Below are positions 24,995 to 35,113 of a stretch of 45,094 nt of DNA, piece by piece. Made by a program: the position numbers and the translations under genes. The notes below the pieces were generated by a model. The model was not told the DNA's origin and did not search any database. It worked only from the letters and a program-made list of their open reading frames with translations. Location: positions 1-45,094 of the forward strand of contig CAIXKI010000012.1 of NCBI GenBank assembly GCA_903920005.1, written 5' to 3'. Source of the stretch: an uncultured delta proteobacterium. Its GTDB lineage: Bacteria; Bdellovibrionota_C; UBA2361; OMII01. Position 1 is the first letter of the stretch, and every line of letters starts with the position of its first letter.

Positions 24995-26470
24995 CCACTC
25001 TCCGGGAATAGGCATATTTTGGTATGACGTTACCTTTGTTTTGCTCGTTATTTGTAGAACTAGGTAGGAGGTAAGGCCGTGACGAACTCCCGCAACCCGC
25101 GTAACTGAACTACCACTAGGCAGCGCAGGCACTGAAAGAGTTCGCCATTGGTTAGCGGAATCCAAGATTTGAAGCACCTGCTTCGAGCCAATTCGCGCAA
25201 GAATACTCGCCGTTGCAAGTTGCCCTTCACGCCTCGGAACGATTCCAAAAGTGACGTCAGCGCATCTCGAGTCGATTCGGGGTGATGATAGAAGCGTCAG
25301 CCCACCTTTTTTTGCCACAACGTTTAGTGTTTTTCGATTTTTGCTCTCATTCAGATAAAACACAGCACTGGTACCATCCTGTGGAGCCGCACAACGAACT
25401 TCAATCGCGGTACTCGGCACCGGCAAGCCTTTAGTCAGAAACTTCCCGTTACTAGTAAATGAGAGCGCGTTCTTCGATGTATTGAGGACCGTTGGGGTAT
25501 AATTATTATCGATATAGCAACCGACTACGGGTTCTCCCAGAGCGTTGATGGAAGCGAACTGCCGATATGGGATAGATCCAGAGAGCGAGACGACATTCCA
25601 TAGATACTTGGTTGAAGCTTTCTTAACCGTGACGATGCCCCATCCGCTATCCACTCTGCCTATATCAATCGCGACCGCTTTGGTATCCACTTGAATCTTT
25701 CTGAGGGAGCCTTCAGCATGTAACACGACCTCGGCGGCCCCCCTCACCCCAACGAACGCAGCGTCAGCTACAAGATCGCCCTCGATATCTCCCTCGACGG
25801 GAGTGGGTGTAAATGTAGGTGTGCTTACCACGGGCGGCACGACCGATGTCGGTGTTTGGGTTGGGGTACTTGTTTGAGTTTCACTTGGCGTATTGGTAGA
25901 GGTGGCGGTCGGAGTATCCGTTGGAGTGCTGGTTGGCGTTTCGGTCGGAGTCTCCGTTGGAGTATGGGTGGGAGTTTCTGTTGGTGTATTCGTTGGAGTT
26001 TCAGTTGGAGTTTCCGTCGGTGTATTCGTTGGAGTTTCCGTTGGAGTTTCCGTTGGAGTTTCCGTCGGTGTATTCGTTGGAGTTTCCGTCGGCGTTTCTG
26101 TTGGTGTATTCGTTGGAGTTTCCGTCGGTGTTTCTGTTGGTGTTTCTGTTGGTGTATTCGTTGGAGTTTCCGTCGGTGTATTCGTTGGAGTACTCGTCGG
26201 AGTATTTGTCGCTACCAAGCAGGTAGTTCTATCGGCACTCGAAATCGTTCCGTCACCACAATTTCTACAAGAAGATTTACCAGAGAGCGGTTGATATTTA
26301 CCATCAGGACAAAGGATGCACGACGCCGCGTTCTGAGTTGTACTGTATGTTCCAGGATCACACGGTAGACATTTCTTCTTAGAAACGTACATACCTGACT
26401 GGCAGGTCTGAGCCATTCCCGAGGGAGCAAAGAACAAAAGGAAAAAAAGAAGAGAAAAAATATACTTCAT
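24989..26470 (-). CDS. secreted protein with Cys-rich module, Thr-Pro repeat stalk and C-terminal domain
   Basis: The 493-residue protein has a signal peptide (cleavage near 'GMAQTC'). Residues ~22-85 are a cysteine-rich segment with '[18 protein letters not shown]' and '[15 protein letters not shown]', the pattern of GCC2/GCC3 (ephrin-receptor-like) modules. Then come over 20 'TPT' units alternating with N, S, E and D (about 90-215), an extended stalk that could be O-glycosylated. The last ~280 residues look beta-rich and have no family I recognise. ATG 26470 is preferred to the GTG at 26473. It is likely exported to the cell surface or periplasm; no anchor or sorting signal is seen. It lies downstream of transketolase behind a palindromic repeat, so it is probably transcribed separately. 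Confidence 0.75.
   Translation of the reverse strand: MKYIFSLLFFLLFFAPSGMAQTCQSGMYVSKKKCLPCDPGTYSTTQNAASCILCPDGKYQPLSGKSSCRNCGDGTISSADRTTCLVATNTPTSTPTNTPTETPTNTPTETPTETPTETPTNTPTETPTETPTNTPTETPTETPTETPTNTPTETPTETPTNTPTETPTHTPTETPTETPTSTPTDTPTATSTNTPSETQTSTPTQTPTSVVPPVVSTPTFTPTPVEGDIEGDLVADAAFVGVRGAAEVVLHAEGSLRKIQVDTKAVAIDIGRVDSGWGIVTVKKASTKYLWNVVSLSGSIPYRQFASINALGEPVVGCYIDNNYTPTVLNTSKNALSFTSNGKFLTKGLPVPSTAIEVRCAAPQDGTSAVFYLNESKNRKTLNVVAKKGGLTLLSSPRIDSRCADVTFGIVPRREGQLATASILARIGSKQVLQILDSANQWRTLSVPALPSGSSVTRVAGVRHGLTSYLVLQITSKTKVTSYQNMPIPGEWL
25850..26212. repeat. in-gene tandem repeat coding Thr-Pro units
   Basis: On the plus strand this reads as variations of GTTGGAGTTTCC and GTCGGTGTATTC, repeating every 12 bases and, less strictly, every 36. 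It encodes the Thr-Pro stalk on the minus strand. Several blocks are near-identical, so copy number may vary between strains by slippage, and assemblies here can be unreliable. Confidence 0.85.
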
Positions 26471-26645
26471 CACCTAGTAGCCCTGATCCTCGTGCGACCA
26501 CAACGGTCGCACAACTGCAACCTTCCGGCGGTCAATATTCATTCTCATTCGCGAGAACGAACTCTTTTAACTCGGTGTACGAGGTTCAAGTATGACGGTG
26601 ATGATGCTGAGGTGCTTACACCTCACATCTTAAATAAAACGTACA

Positions 26646-26710
26646 GCCGGCGAGGCCGCCGGCCCTCCATCGATCCCACAAGATTCGTACCTGGAGGGCC
26701 GCAGGCCCTG
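26646..26710. repeat. second copy of GC-rich palindromic repeat family
   Basis: GCCGGCG/CGCCGGC (26646-26663) and AGGGCC/GGCCCT (26695-26709) are separated by a spacer. In between, CCCTCCA and TGGAGGG form a third inverted pair. Read on the minus strand, the spacer 'CAGGTACGAATCT' matches 'CAGGTACAAATCT' after the second hairpin of the 11.2-kb element, and the first hairpin is identical to that at 11389-11406. It lies just behind the transketolase stop and may also act as its terminator or mRNA stabiliser. Confidence 0.78.
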
Positions 26711-26739
26711 CAACACGTTTTACGGAAGGTTCCTACAAC

Positions 26740-28731
26740 CTATTGCTTCAACCAGGCCGATATCTTTTCCTTCACCGCCTTCGCCGTGAAGCCGAACTTC
26801 TCGCAGAGAACTTCACCCGGAGCTGAAGCACCGTAGTGATCGATTCCGATGGCGAGGAGATCGCGACCGAGGAGATTACTCCATCCAATTGTAGTCCCAG
26901 CCTCAACGACAGCGGTCGGAACGTTCTTGGGAAGAAGCGCGTCCTTAAAGGTTGAGGATTGAGCCTTATAGAGCTCGACGCATGGCATTGAGACAACCCG
27001 CGTCGGAGTTCCTTCAGCCTCAAGCGCGGCAGCAGCCTCAACAGCGGCACCGACCTCAGAGCCTGTAGCAACGATAATGAGCTTTGGCTGAGCGACGTCG
27101 TTAAGGGCGTAGGCCCCCTTAAGCACGTCGTCCGGGCTAAACGAGGCCGGACGGGTAAGCGCTGGAAGGTTCTGACGGCTGAACAATAAGGTGCTCGGTC
27201 CATTTTTGCGGTTGAGCGCTGCCCAGTAGCTCATCGCCACCTCAACGCCGTCAGCTGGACGGAATACATGCATGTTCGGAATGAGACGAATGCTCATCGT
27301 ATGCTCGATAGGCTCATGCGTCGGCCCATCCTCTCCTACCCAGAAGCTATCGTGGGTAAAGATGTAGAGCGCCTGAAGGTGCGAGATGGCTCCCACGCGC
27401 ATCGCTGGACGCATATAATCGGAGAACACAAGGAAGGTCGCCGTATACGGAATCCAAGCTTGCGTGTACGCCAGCCCGTTAGCCGCCGAACCCATCGCGT
27501 GCTCACGAACTCCGAACCTAAGGTTCAGGCCCTTAAAGTTGTCATGCTCAAGGTCTCCCCCTCCAGACACCGCCGTCTTTGTGGACGGATCGAGGTCAGC
27601 TGAGCCTCCAATAAAGGATGGCACATGCTTGGAAATGATCTGAATAGCCTTACCGGAAAGGTTACGGGTAGCGTCCTTTTTAGGCTCCTTAAACGCCGCA
27701 AGTAGCTCATCCTTAAGTTTAGGATCGATAGCCCGAACGAGCTGAGCATCCAGTGTCTTCGAGAGGGCTCCATTTGCGGAACGCCACGCGTTGTACGACC
27801 CACTCCATGTGGCCTGTTCCTGAACTTTCTTTTCGATACTGGCGGCGCAGAACGCCTTAACCTCGTCTGGAACGAGGAACTGAGCCTCCTCTGGCCATCC
27901 GAGGTTCTTCTTGGTCGCCTTAACCTCGTCTGGTCCCAGCGGAGCACCGTGAACATCGTGAGTGTTCTTCTTGTTCGGGCTACCGAAACCGAGCACGGTT
28001 CTGCAGCAGATGAGACTTGGCTTACCCTTCTGAGCTGTCGCCTTATCAAGGGCAGCCGCGACCGCCTTCATGTCGTGACCGTCGACGCTCTGAACAAACC
28101 AACCGTACGATTCGTAACGCTTGGCGACATCTTCGGTGAAACACACTTCAGTCTCACCAGCGAGGGAGATCTTGTTATCGTCCCAGAGGTAGATAAGGTT
28201 ATCGAGCTGAAGGTGTCCCGCCATCGACGCGGCTTCAGCCGCGACACCCTCCATAAGATCCCCGTCACTCACGAGCGTGAATACGCGGTAGTTGAAATTT
28301 TCGGAGCCGTAACGAGCGGCTAGCATCTTTCCAGAGAGCGCGAGGCCTACGCTGTTAGCGGCGCCTTGTCCAAGAGGACCAGTCGTACACTCAACGCCCG
28401 GGGTAATTCCGAACTCTGGATGACCAGGGGTGAGGCTCTCCCATTGTCGGAAGCTCTGAATCTGAGACATCGGAACGTCGTACCCGAAGAGGTGCAACAT
28501 CGAGTACAGAATCATACAGCCGTGTCCAGCCGAGAGCACGAATCGGTCGCGATTAATCCACGTTGGATCCTTTGGATTGAATCGAAGGTAATTTGCCCAA
28601 AGAACTGAGGTAAAGTCTGCGGCGCCGAGCGGCAAACCTGGATGTCCGCTATTTGCCTTTTGAATGGCATCGATCGAAAGCGTCCGCACGGTCGTCGCGA
28701 GCTTTTGAAGATTAGCAAGGTCAAGTGTCAT
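26740..28731 (-). CDS. tkt: transketolase
   Basis: The 663-residue thiamine-diphosphate enzyme transfers two-carbon units between sugar phosphates in the pentose phosphate pathway. The N-terminal '[16 protein letters not shown]' and the ThDP motif '[20 protein letters not shown]' through 'DDNKIS' are classical. The middle pyrimidine-binding domain shows '[18 protein letters not shown]' with the conserved glutamate. '[17 protein letters not shown]' and a C-terminal '[17 protein letters not shown]' follow. Length is normal. ATG 28731 has an AGGAGA site. It follows the thioredoxin-like gene by 32 bases on the same strand, so the two are probably co-transcribed. It would supply ribose-5-phosphate, the source of PRPP for the DPPR-like pathway at the left edge. 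Confidence 0.97.
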   Translation of the reverse strand: MTLDLANLQKLATTVRTLSIDAIQKANSGHPGLPLGAADFTSVLWANYLRFNPKDPTWINRDRFVLSAGHGCMILYSMLHLFGYDVPMSQIQSFRQWESLTPGHPEFGITPGVECTTGPLGQGAANSVGLALSGKMLAARYGSENFNYRVFTLVSDGDLMEGVAAEAASMAGHLQLDNLIYLWDDNKISLAGETEVCFTEDVAKRYESYGWFVQSVDGHDMKAVAAALDKATAQKGKPSLICCRTVLGFGSPNKKNTHDVHGAPLGPDEVKATKKNLGWPEEAQFLVPDEVKAFCAASIEKKVQEQATWSGSYNAWRSANGALSKTLDAQLVRAIDPKLKDELLAAFKEPKKDATRNLSGKAIQIISKHVPSFIGGSADLDPSTKTAVSGGGDLEHDNFKGLNLRFGVREHAMGSAANGLAYTQAWIPYTATFLVFSDYMRPAMRVGAISHLQALYIFTHDSFWVGEDGPTHEPIEHTMSIRLIPNMHVFRPADGVEVAMSYWAALNRKNGPSTLLFSRQNLPALTRPASFSPDDVLKGAYALNDVAQPKLIIVATGSEVGAAVEAAAALEAEGTPTRVVSMPCVELYKAQSSTFKDALLPKNVPTAVVEAGTTIGWSNLLGRDLLAIGIDHYGASAPGEVLCEKFGFTAKAVKEKISAWLKQ

Positions 28732-28763
28732 ACATCTCCTACATCAATAAAAACAGTTTGAAT

Positions 28764-29321
28764 TTATCTCCACTTAATAGAGCACCCTAGCGGGTGTACG
28801 AACTGGGGATCTGGGGTTTGTCCGGCAAGCACCGCCTCGACAGCTTTCGAGAGGTAATCCTTCGTTACTTTGCTTGGATCGCGAGGACTATCATTAATCG
28901 TTCCGTGATACACGAGGACCCCGGACTGGTCAAAGAGGTAGAACTCAGGAGTGCATGCTGCGTCAAAGAGTTTAGCCACCTGCTGGGACTCATCGTAGAG
29001 ATACGGATACGGAAGAGGCATCGCGTGAGCCTTCTCCTTCATCTTTTCAAAGCTATCCTCCGGATACTTGCCGGCATCGTTGCTATTGATGACCACAGTC
29101 TTCAGACCTTCGCTCTGATAGCGCTGTACAATCTTGATAAGCATATCCTCACTACCCTTAACATAGGGGCAATGATTACAACCGAAAGCAACCAGCGCGG
29201 CCTTGGCATCCTTCAGATAGTCGGACCCGAGACGTCGCCCGTCTACGTTGACCAACTCAAATTTTGGGAGCGTTGAACCAAGGGGGAACGCTGTGCTGAT
29301 AGATTCTCTCTCCATGAGCAT
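28764..29321 (-). CDS. thioredoxin-fold redox protein (AhpC/TSA-like)
   Basis: The 185-residue cytoplasmic protein has a thioredoxin fold with the redox pair in 'AFGCNHCPYVKGSEDML' (CxxC near residue 48) and the cis-proline loop 'ACTPEFYLFD' near residue 120. It ends in 'HPLGCSIKWR', a conserved tail in this subfamily with a third cysteine. Such proteins are annotated as thioredoxin-family or redoxin-domain proteins; the substrate is not established. There is no signal peptide, unlike ResA/TlpA. Two starts (29321, 29315) share one GGAG site. It lies between the alpha/beta hydrolase (104-base gap) and transketolase (32-base gap). Confidence 0.85.
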   Translation of the reverse strand: MLMERESISTAFPLGSTLPKFELVNVDGRRLGSDYLKDAKAALVAFGCNHCPYVKGSEDMLIKIVQRYQSEGLKTVVINSNDAGKYPEDSFEKMKEKAHAMPLPYPYLYDESQQVAKLFDAACTPEFYLFDQSGVLVYHGTINDSPRDPSKVTKDYLSKAVEAVLAGQTPDPQFVHPLGCSIKWR

Positions 29322-29425
29322 CTTTCTCCAATAAGCCTTCAGGGCGACGCACCGTGCCCGTAGAGTGTTGAAAAAAACCTATCGTTCCGAAAACTTCGTG
29401 GATCCGTGTCGGGCGGCGCTCCGCG

Positions 29426-30271
29426 TCACGCCTTCATTGAAGCTGCGTGTCGTGAGTGCTGCTCTAGGAACCTTCGAACCTGCTCTGAGAACCACTCAGG
29501 GTGTTCAATCATCGGAGCGTGTCCGCATTTCTTAATCGTAACGAGCTGCGAGTTCGGAATGAGTTTGTGGAACATCTCAGCCACTTCCATCGTGGTTACC
29601 TGATCTTCTTCTCCCCACAAAAGAAGGGTCGGCACCTTAATCTGACCCAACAGATCTTTCAGGTTATCCTTCTTGGCGCTTCGAGCAGCGTGAATGAGGT
29701 TAAGCACACGCGTTCTATCCTCTAGGATAGTAACGATCTCATTTACAGCCTCTGGAGTGACGAACTCCTGATTGAAGAACACCTTCGACATGTGTTCTTC
29801 CACGAACTCCTTACCCGGACGGATCGGAAGGCTATCTACCGAATGTTCATAAAGACCACTCGTGGCCGTAAGAACAAGACAATCAACGAGCTGTGGAGCC
29901 GCGAGACAAAGCCTAAGAGCAACGTGACCACCGAGCGAGTTACCGCACAACGTCACAGGCGCAAAGCCACGATTACGAACGAAATACTCGGTGTAGAGCG
30001 CAAGTGCCTTCACCTTCACCTCGGACCGATGCGCGTTGAGCAGCGGCAGACTCAAAGCAATCGGCTTCGAGTATTCGGCCATGAGCGGTTGGACCGTGTC
30101 CCAATTGGAGAGAGCGCCGAACAGACCGTGGATCAGAACCATCTCTGGGCCCTTCGTTCCCATCTCGACGGTTTTAAAGGTTGGTTCCTGCTCGTTCACA
30201 ACCCACAACGGGTCTGTTGAACCTAACTTAGGAAGGGACTCTTTAATAAATTTGAAGATGCCTTTTGCCAT
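29426..30271 (-). CDS. alpha/beta-fold hydrolase
   Basis: The 281-residue protein has the alpha/beta hydrolase signatures. The oxyanion region is 'LIHGLFGALSNWD' near residue 47 and the nucleophile elbow 'LCGNSLGGHVAL' near residue 108. The acid is in 'LLWGEEDQVTT' near residue 220 and the catalytic histidine in 'KKCGHAPMIEHPEWF' near residue 252. A cap region of about 60 residues lies between. Esterase, lipase or C-C hydrolase activity is possible; substrate cannot be inferred. There is no signal peptide, so it is cytoplasmic. It is the gene after parE, 288 bases away, and precedes the redox protein on the same strand. Confidence 0.88.
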   Translation of the reverse strand: MAKGIFKFIKESLPKLGSTDPLWVVNEQEPTFKTVEMGTKGPEMVLIHGLFGALSNWDTVQPLMAEYSKPIALSLPLLNAHRSEVKVKALALYTEYFVRNRGFAPVTLCGNSLGGHVALRLCLAAPQLVDCLVLTATSGLYEHSVDSLPIRPGKEFVEEHMSKVFFNQEFVTPEAVNEIVTILEDRTRVLNLIHAARSAKKDNLKDLLGQIKVPTLLLWGEEDQVTTMEVAEMFHKLIPNSQLVTIKKCGHAPMIEHPEWFSEQVRRFLEQHSRHAASMKA

Positions 30272-30559
30272 CTGGGCCTAACTAACCGAGAACATACCGC
30301 TTGATACCGACCAGCTTTCTCGGACGGGCCGTCGATGGGGTGCGACAACCATCGGACGAACACCCTACTTTAATCGTATCCGTTAAAACCACCTGATTCA
30401 TAGTATAGACCGATAGGCCGTGTAAATACGTTGAGAAGTTAGGAACTTAGGAACCTCTTCTTGCGATGCGTTCGTGAGAGATCCTAACAATTCTTAACCA
30501 CACTCAGAAAACCCCTACCGGCGACCCTAACATACTGAAAACAAACATTTTTAGCGATC

Positions 30560-32488
30560 TTATATATCAACCTCAAGCCGGTGAGCGTTCTCCTGAATCA
30601 TACGATACCTGTCCGAGGAATCTTTCCCCATCAAACTTTCTAACATCGATTCGACCTCATCTATCTCGTCGATAGTTATCTGAAGGAGCTTCCGACTGCG
30701 GGGGTTCAGGGTAGTCTCCCAGAGCGTATCAGGGTTCATCTCTCCCAATCCTTTGAATCGGGTGATGTGAAGCTTAGAACGCGTTCCCTTCTCCTTTAGG
30801 ACCTTCTCCTTTTCCTCGTCGGAGTACACCCATACAATCTCCTCCTTCGAACCACTTCCGAACTTGAGTCGATAGAGTGGCGATATTCCGATATAGAGAT
30901 TTCCAGCAGCGACAAGTGGGCGAAGGAATCGGAAGAAAAACGCCATGAGAAGCGCGGAGATATGCATTCCATCGGCATCCGCATCAGTAAGGATAATAAC
31001 CTTTGAGTACCTAAGCTTATCGAGACGGATATCCTTGCCCGATCCACAACCGAGAGCGGACACGAGATCCACAAGCTCTTTGTTCTCCGAGATCTTTTGG
31101 TGGCTCGTCGCTACCGAGTTCAAGATCTTGCCTCGCAAAGGAAGCACAGCCTGCGTTCCTCGATCCCTTCCCTGCTTGGCGCTACCGCCCGCGGAATCTC
31201 CCTCTACGATGAAGAGTTCAGAGTTTTCCGGCTTCGTCGATGAACAATCAGTAAGCTTTCCCGGAAGATTGAGTCGGTGACTCACGCCAACTTTTCTGCT
31301 CACATTAGCGGAAGCCGACCGCGCGGCCGCCCGTGCCTTTGCGGCGAGAGTGATTCGCTCAACAAGAGCATTCGCAACGGATGGCTTTGAGTTAAGAACG
31401 TTTTCAAACGACTTAACAAGCGCGTCAACGGGAGCCTCAAGCTCTGGATTGTTCAATCTATCTTTCGTTTGACCCTGGAACTGAAGCTGACTTACAGCTC
31501 CTGGAACGCTTACCGAGAGGACAGCTACGAGCCCCTCGCGAATATCCTCTCCCGTAATCTTTACTCCCTTCGGAAGAAGATTATGAACCGAGATGTAATT
31601 ACGAAGCGCCTTTGACAATCCACTCTTGAATCCGTCTTCGTGAGTACCACCACCCTTGGTGTGGATTCCGTTCACATACGAGAACACTTGCTCCTGTGTC
31701 GATTCTGTCCAGCAGAACGCAACCTCGATCTTAATACCGTTAGCGCGATCCAGATCGAAACACTCTCCGCCAACCGGCGAAGTGCTATCACCTTCAAGCA
31801 TCGACTTAAGATACGACTTGATACCCTCTGGGTAGTAAAAGGTCTTCTCAGTGTCATCTTTCTGGTTTTTAAAGACGATCTTTAAACCCTTATAGAGGAA
31901 CGACTTCTCCTCGATAATCTTCTCGATTCTCTTCTCGGAGAACTCAACAGACTTAAAGATCTCGTTATCAGCTTTGAAATAGATGCGAGTACCCTTTTTT
32001 CTTGTCGCCCCGAGCTTCTTAATCGTGCCTTCCGTCTTCCCACGCGAGAAGTTCTGCTTCCACTCGAATCCATCACGAAACACAGTGGCTTCAAGTTTCT
32101 CTGACAGGGCATTAACGACGGACGCTCCGACTCCATGAAGGCCGCCCGCGGTCACGTAGTTGTGGTCACTGAATTTTCCTCCGGCATGTAACGTGGTGAG
32201 AATGATCTCAAGCGCCGGCTTTTTAAACTTCGGGTGGATATCGACCGGAATACCTCGGCCGTTATCCTCAACTGTAACGCTCTCACCGTCTTTGTGAAGG
32301 GTCACGGTGATCATGTCAGCGTGACCGTTCATCGCCTCGTCCACTGAGTTATCGAGAATCTCTTTGACCAGATGGTGCAAGCCCGCATGACCATCGGTTC
32401 CGCCGATATACATACCTGGGCGCTTTCGCACCGGCTCTAATCCCTCAAGGACTTCGATATCTACCGCACTGTAACTTCCCTTTGCCAT
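30560..32488 (-). CDS. parE: type IIA topoisomerase B subunit (ParE/GyrB)
   Basis: The 642-residue ATPase subunit shows the GHKL ATP-binding motifs 'EILDNSVDEAMNGHAD', 'VEDNGRGIPV' and 'GGLHGVGASVVNALS'. The TOPRIM domain has 'ELFIVEGDSAGGSAKQGRD' and 'ILTDADADGMHI', and the C-terminal 'RFKGLGEMNPDTLWET' closes the family pattern. Length lacks the long insert of proteobacterial GyrB, and the gene is paired with a short A subunit, so topoisomerase IV (decatenation) is preferred over gyrase, though the B subunit alone cannot prove this. GGAGAAG precedes the ATG. It starts 44 bases after parC. Confidence 0.92.
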   Translation of the reverse strand: MAKGSYSAVDIEVLEGLEPVRKRPGMYIGGTDGHAGLHHLVKEILDNSVDEAMNGHADMITVTLHKDGESVTVEDNGRGIPVDIHPKFKKPALEIILTTLHAGGKFSDHNYVTAGGLHGVGASVVNALSEKLEATVFRDGFEWKQNFSRGKTEGTIKKLGATRKKGTRIYFKADNEIFKSVEFSEKRIEKIIEEKSFLYKGLKIVFKNQKDDTEKTFYYPEGIKSYLKSMLEGDSTSPVGGECFDLDRANGIKIEVAFCWTESTQEQVFSYVNGIHTKGGGTHEDGFKSGLSKALRNYISVHNLLPKGVKITGEDIREGLVAVLSVSVPGAVSQLQFQGQTKDRLNNPELEAPVDALVKSFENVLNSKPSVANALVERITLAAKARAAARSASANVSRKVGVSHRLNLPGKLTDCSSTKPENSELFIVEGDSAGGSAKQGRDRGTQAVLPLRGKILNSVATSHQKISENKELVDLVSALGCGSGKDIRLDKLRYSKVIILTDADADGMHISALLMAFFFRFLRPLVAAGNLYIGISPLYRLKFGSGSKEEIVWVYSDEEKEKVLKEKGTRSKLHITRFKGLGEMNPDTLWETTLNPRSRKLLQITIDEIDEVESMLESLMGKDSSDRYRMIQENAHRLEVDI

Positions 32489-32532
32489 CTGCGCTTCTCC
32501 CGTCTCGTACGACGATTTCTGATCAAAAAAAC

Positions 32533-34854
32533 TTACGCTTCAACGATAGTCGCGCCCGCGATCTCATCACGGGAGTAGACCTTGGTGCCCTTGAGCGCTC
32601 GGTGCCCTTTCGTTACCTCCGAGAGAGGAACATCCTTTGTCTTGCCGGACTTGAGCTCAAGCATAAGAGTGCCCTTCATCTTTCCTGAGGCAACTCCGCA
32701 GCAGGCGACAAGCGCGTCGTCTTCACGAACACCCATAAGGCAGACACCCACAGCCGCGCTGTCACGAACCGGGATCTCACCCTGAGGAATCGCGAGCCCC
32801 GATCCGTCCTGAGTTATGAACACCATCAGTGGAGCTATCGGAGCAACCGCCGCCAAGAACTCACCATCACGCAGCTTCATAACGCGACGGCCCGTTCGCT
32901 TCGTCGCGCTGAGTTCATTGAGGGTCAGCCCGTAACCGGTACCCTGCTGACCAACCAAAACGAGCGTGTCCCCGTCTTTAAGCCTCTGGTCTCGCACGCC
33001 ACTCACCGTGGCATTCCCAAGTGGAAGCTGAACCTGCGCACCCGTCGCAGGAGCCGTTTGCCCGCTCGCGGAGATCCCAAACGAACGAACTATTCGCTCT
33101 CCATCCTTGAATTTGAGGAGTTTCTGAATCGGAGTTCCGTATCCGCTCGACGCTGGAAAGTCTGACACCTTCAGGACAAAGAGCGTTCCAAAACTTGTCA
33201 AAAGAGCGACTGAGTCGAGCGTTGTCAGCGCGTGCGCGGAAAGGAGCGCGTCGCCCTCACGAAGTCGAGTCGAAGTCAGATCGTTCGTTCGACGAATTCG
33301 CTTAATCCATCCATCAGCGGTGATAATAGCATGCACATCCTCTTGAACGACGTACTGGGTCTCATCGAACTCGATATCAACATTATCCTTAATGAGTTTT
33401 GATTTACGCCGATCTCCGTACTTCTCAGCGATCTTCTCAAGATCCGCGCACACCACATCTTGAAGGGCCGTCTTACTCTTGAGGAGCTTCTCAATCTCTT
33501 TAACGCGCCTCTCTTTCTCAGCAAGTTCTTTCGTAATCTCTTCGATGTTCGTCTTCGAGAGCTGATAGATGCGCATATCAACAACAGCAAAGGCTTGAAT
33601 CTCTGAGAGCTTGAATCGCGCTCGGAGCTTGTCAGCAGCATCACTTCGCCCATCGCTCTTACGAACTATCTTGAGCGCCTCATCAAGGGCGTCATAGATG
33701 ATTACCAACCCCTCAAGAATATGCATCCGCTCGAGCAGCTGTTTTCTCTCGAAGGTAAGTTTCTTTTCGGTAACATCAACGCGGAAGTCGAAGAAGTGTT
33801 TGAGACAAGACCTAAGCGAAAGGAGCTCTGGACGTGTCGACGCTCCCTCTGCAGGCACCAGCGCCGTGAGATTCACGGCGAAGTTTGACTCTAGCGGCGT
33901 ATTTTTAAAGAGGTAGGCCATTGCCACGTCAGCGTCGGCGCCAGCCGCCAACTCAAGAACAAGACGAATCTCATTGGTCGATTCATCCCGAACGTCAACA
34001 AGCTGGGGAACCTTTCTATCGATGATCAATCCCGCGATTCGCTCGACTAAGGTCGCCTTGTTCACAGCGTACGGGATCGTGGTAACAACGATGACCTGCT
34101 TGCCACGGGCCTGTTCTTCAACGCTCCACTCTCCACGCATACGAACAGAGCCGCGGCCCGTCTCGTACATCTCCACCAACTCTTTTTGCGAGTTAAGGAT
34201 ATTACAGCCGGTCGGAAAATCTGGGCCCTTGATGAGGCTGGTTAGTTTAGAGGTCGAGAGCTCCGGGTCCTTTGCCAATTCGATGATCGCTTTGATCGTA
34301 TCCTTCAAATTGTGTGGTGGAATACTCGTCGCCATACCTACGGCGATACCTGTCGCTCCGTTAATGAGGAGGTTCGGTATTCGACTCGGAAGCACAACGG
34401 GCTCCACAACCGTCGCGTCGAAGTTATCCCGAAACGATACGGTCTCTTCATTAATCTCTCCGATCACTTCAAGAGCAAGCTCTCGAAGCTTAGCCTCGGT
34501 ATATCGATACGCCGCGGCGTTATCACCATCCAGAGAACCAAAGTTTCCCTGCCCATCCACAAGCGGATAGCGCAGAGAGAAATCCTGCGCCATTCGGACC
34601 ATCGCCTCGTAACACGCTACGTCTCCATGGGGATGAAAACGAGCGAGAACCTCTCCAACCACCGCCGCCGACTTACGGTGACTCGACGAGGGCTTTAGGT
34701 TCAGATTTTGAAGCATGGCGTACAGGATTCGACGCTGCACCGGTTTGAGACCGTCACGAACATCGGGTAGCGCCCGGCCGGACACTACGCTCAGCGCGTA
34801 GGTAAGGTATCGGTCACGAGACTCTTGCTGAAGGCTTGTCTTAAAAGTTGCCAT
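32533..34854 (-). CDS. parC: type IIA topoisomerase A subunit (ParC/GyrA)
   Basis: The track ORF starts at 34962, but ATG 34854 ('[17 protein letters not shown]') has an AGGAG site and matches the family start, giving 773 residues. The breakage-reunion domain includes '[20 protein letters not shown]', the DNA-binding helix '[17 protein letters not shown]', '[20 protein letters not shown]' with the active-site tyrosine, and '[15 protein letters not shown]'. A coiled-coil stretch (about 420-480) is followed by beta-pinwheel blades. It would cleave and rejoin DNA with the adjacent B subunit. At the quinolone-determining positions it has Val for Ser83 and Glu for Asp87 (E. coli GyrA numbering). 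Confidence 0.92.
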   Translation of the reverse strand: MATFKTSLQQESRDRYLTYALSVVSGRALPDVRDGLKPVQRRILYAMLQNLNLKPSSSHRKSAAVVGEVLARFHPHGDVACYEAMVRMAQDFSLRYPLVDGQGNFGSLDGDNAAAYRYTEAKLRELALEVIGEINEETVSFRDNFDATVVEPVVLPSRIPNLLINGATGIAVGMATSIPPHNLKDTIKAIIELAKDPELSTSKLTSLIKGPDFPTGCNILNSQKELVEMYETGRGSVRMRGEWSVEEQARGKQVIVVTTIPYAVNKATLVERIAGLIIDRKVPQLVDVRDESTNEIRLVLELAAGADADVAMAYLFKNTPLESNFAVNLTALVPAEGASTRPELLSLRSCLKHFFDFRVDVTEKKLTFERKQLLERMHILEGLVIIYDALDEALKIVRKSDGRSDAADKLRARFKLSEIQAFAVVDMRIYQLSKTNIEEITKELAEKERRVKEIEKLLKSKTALQDVVCADLEKIAEKYGDRRKSKLIKDNVDIEFDETQYVVQEDVHAIITADGWIKRIRRTNDLTSTRLREGDALLSAHALTTLDSVALLTSFGTLFVLKVSDFPASSGYGTPIQKLLKFKDGERIVRSFGISASGQTAPATGAQVQLPLGNATVSGVRDQRLKDGDTLVLVGQQGTGYGLTLNELSATKRTGRRVMKLRDGEFLAAVAPIAPLMVFITQDGSGLAIPQGEIPVRDSAAVGVCLMGVREDDALVACCGVASGKMKGTLMLELKSGKTKDVPLSEVTKGHRALKGTKVYSRDEIAGATIVEA

Positions 34855-35046
34855 AGAACTCCTAACAACGAGGCGAATGAAATAGCAGCCAGGCCCCCTT
34901 TGGGGACGATTTGTCGCAGGGCATCCGAGGCCCCTTCGAGGAAAACAGTGATTTATTAGCACCCTGATACCGTTCAGGGAACACTTTTCCCAGAACTAGC
35001 ACTTGAAAGTTGTCGCATATCCAGAGCTTGGGCGCACCCCGAAAGC

Positions 35047-35075
35047 ATAAAAAAAGCGCCCTTTTCAGGGCGCTT
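35047..35075 (-). terminator. intrinsic terminator of outer-membrane barrel gene
   Basis: On the minus strand AAGCGCCCT pairs with AGGGCGCTT around a 4-base loop and is followed by a run of seven or more U. It lies 39 bases past the stop of the barrel gene, a textbook Rho-independent terminator. Confidence 0.9.
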
Positions 35076-35113
35076 AGCACAATTCCAGATACTTCCTAGA
35101 ATCGCTTTAGGAA

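Noticed and set aside
25850-26212. Regularly spaced repeats that could suggest a CRISPR array.
   Set aside because: Units are 12 bases without unique spacers and keep an open reading frame; this is a coding tandem repeat.
25893-26294. Plus-strand ORF of 133 residues made of 'VGVSVGV' repeats (also 25856-26368 and 25921-26226).
   Set aside because: It is the antisense reading of the Thr-Pro repeat; the minus frame has signal peptide, cysteine module and C-terminal domain.
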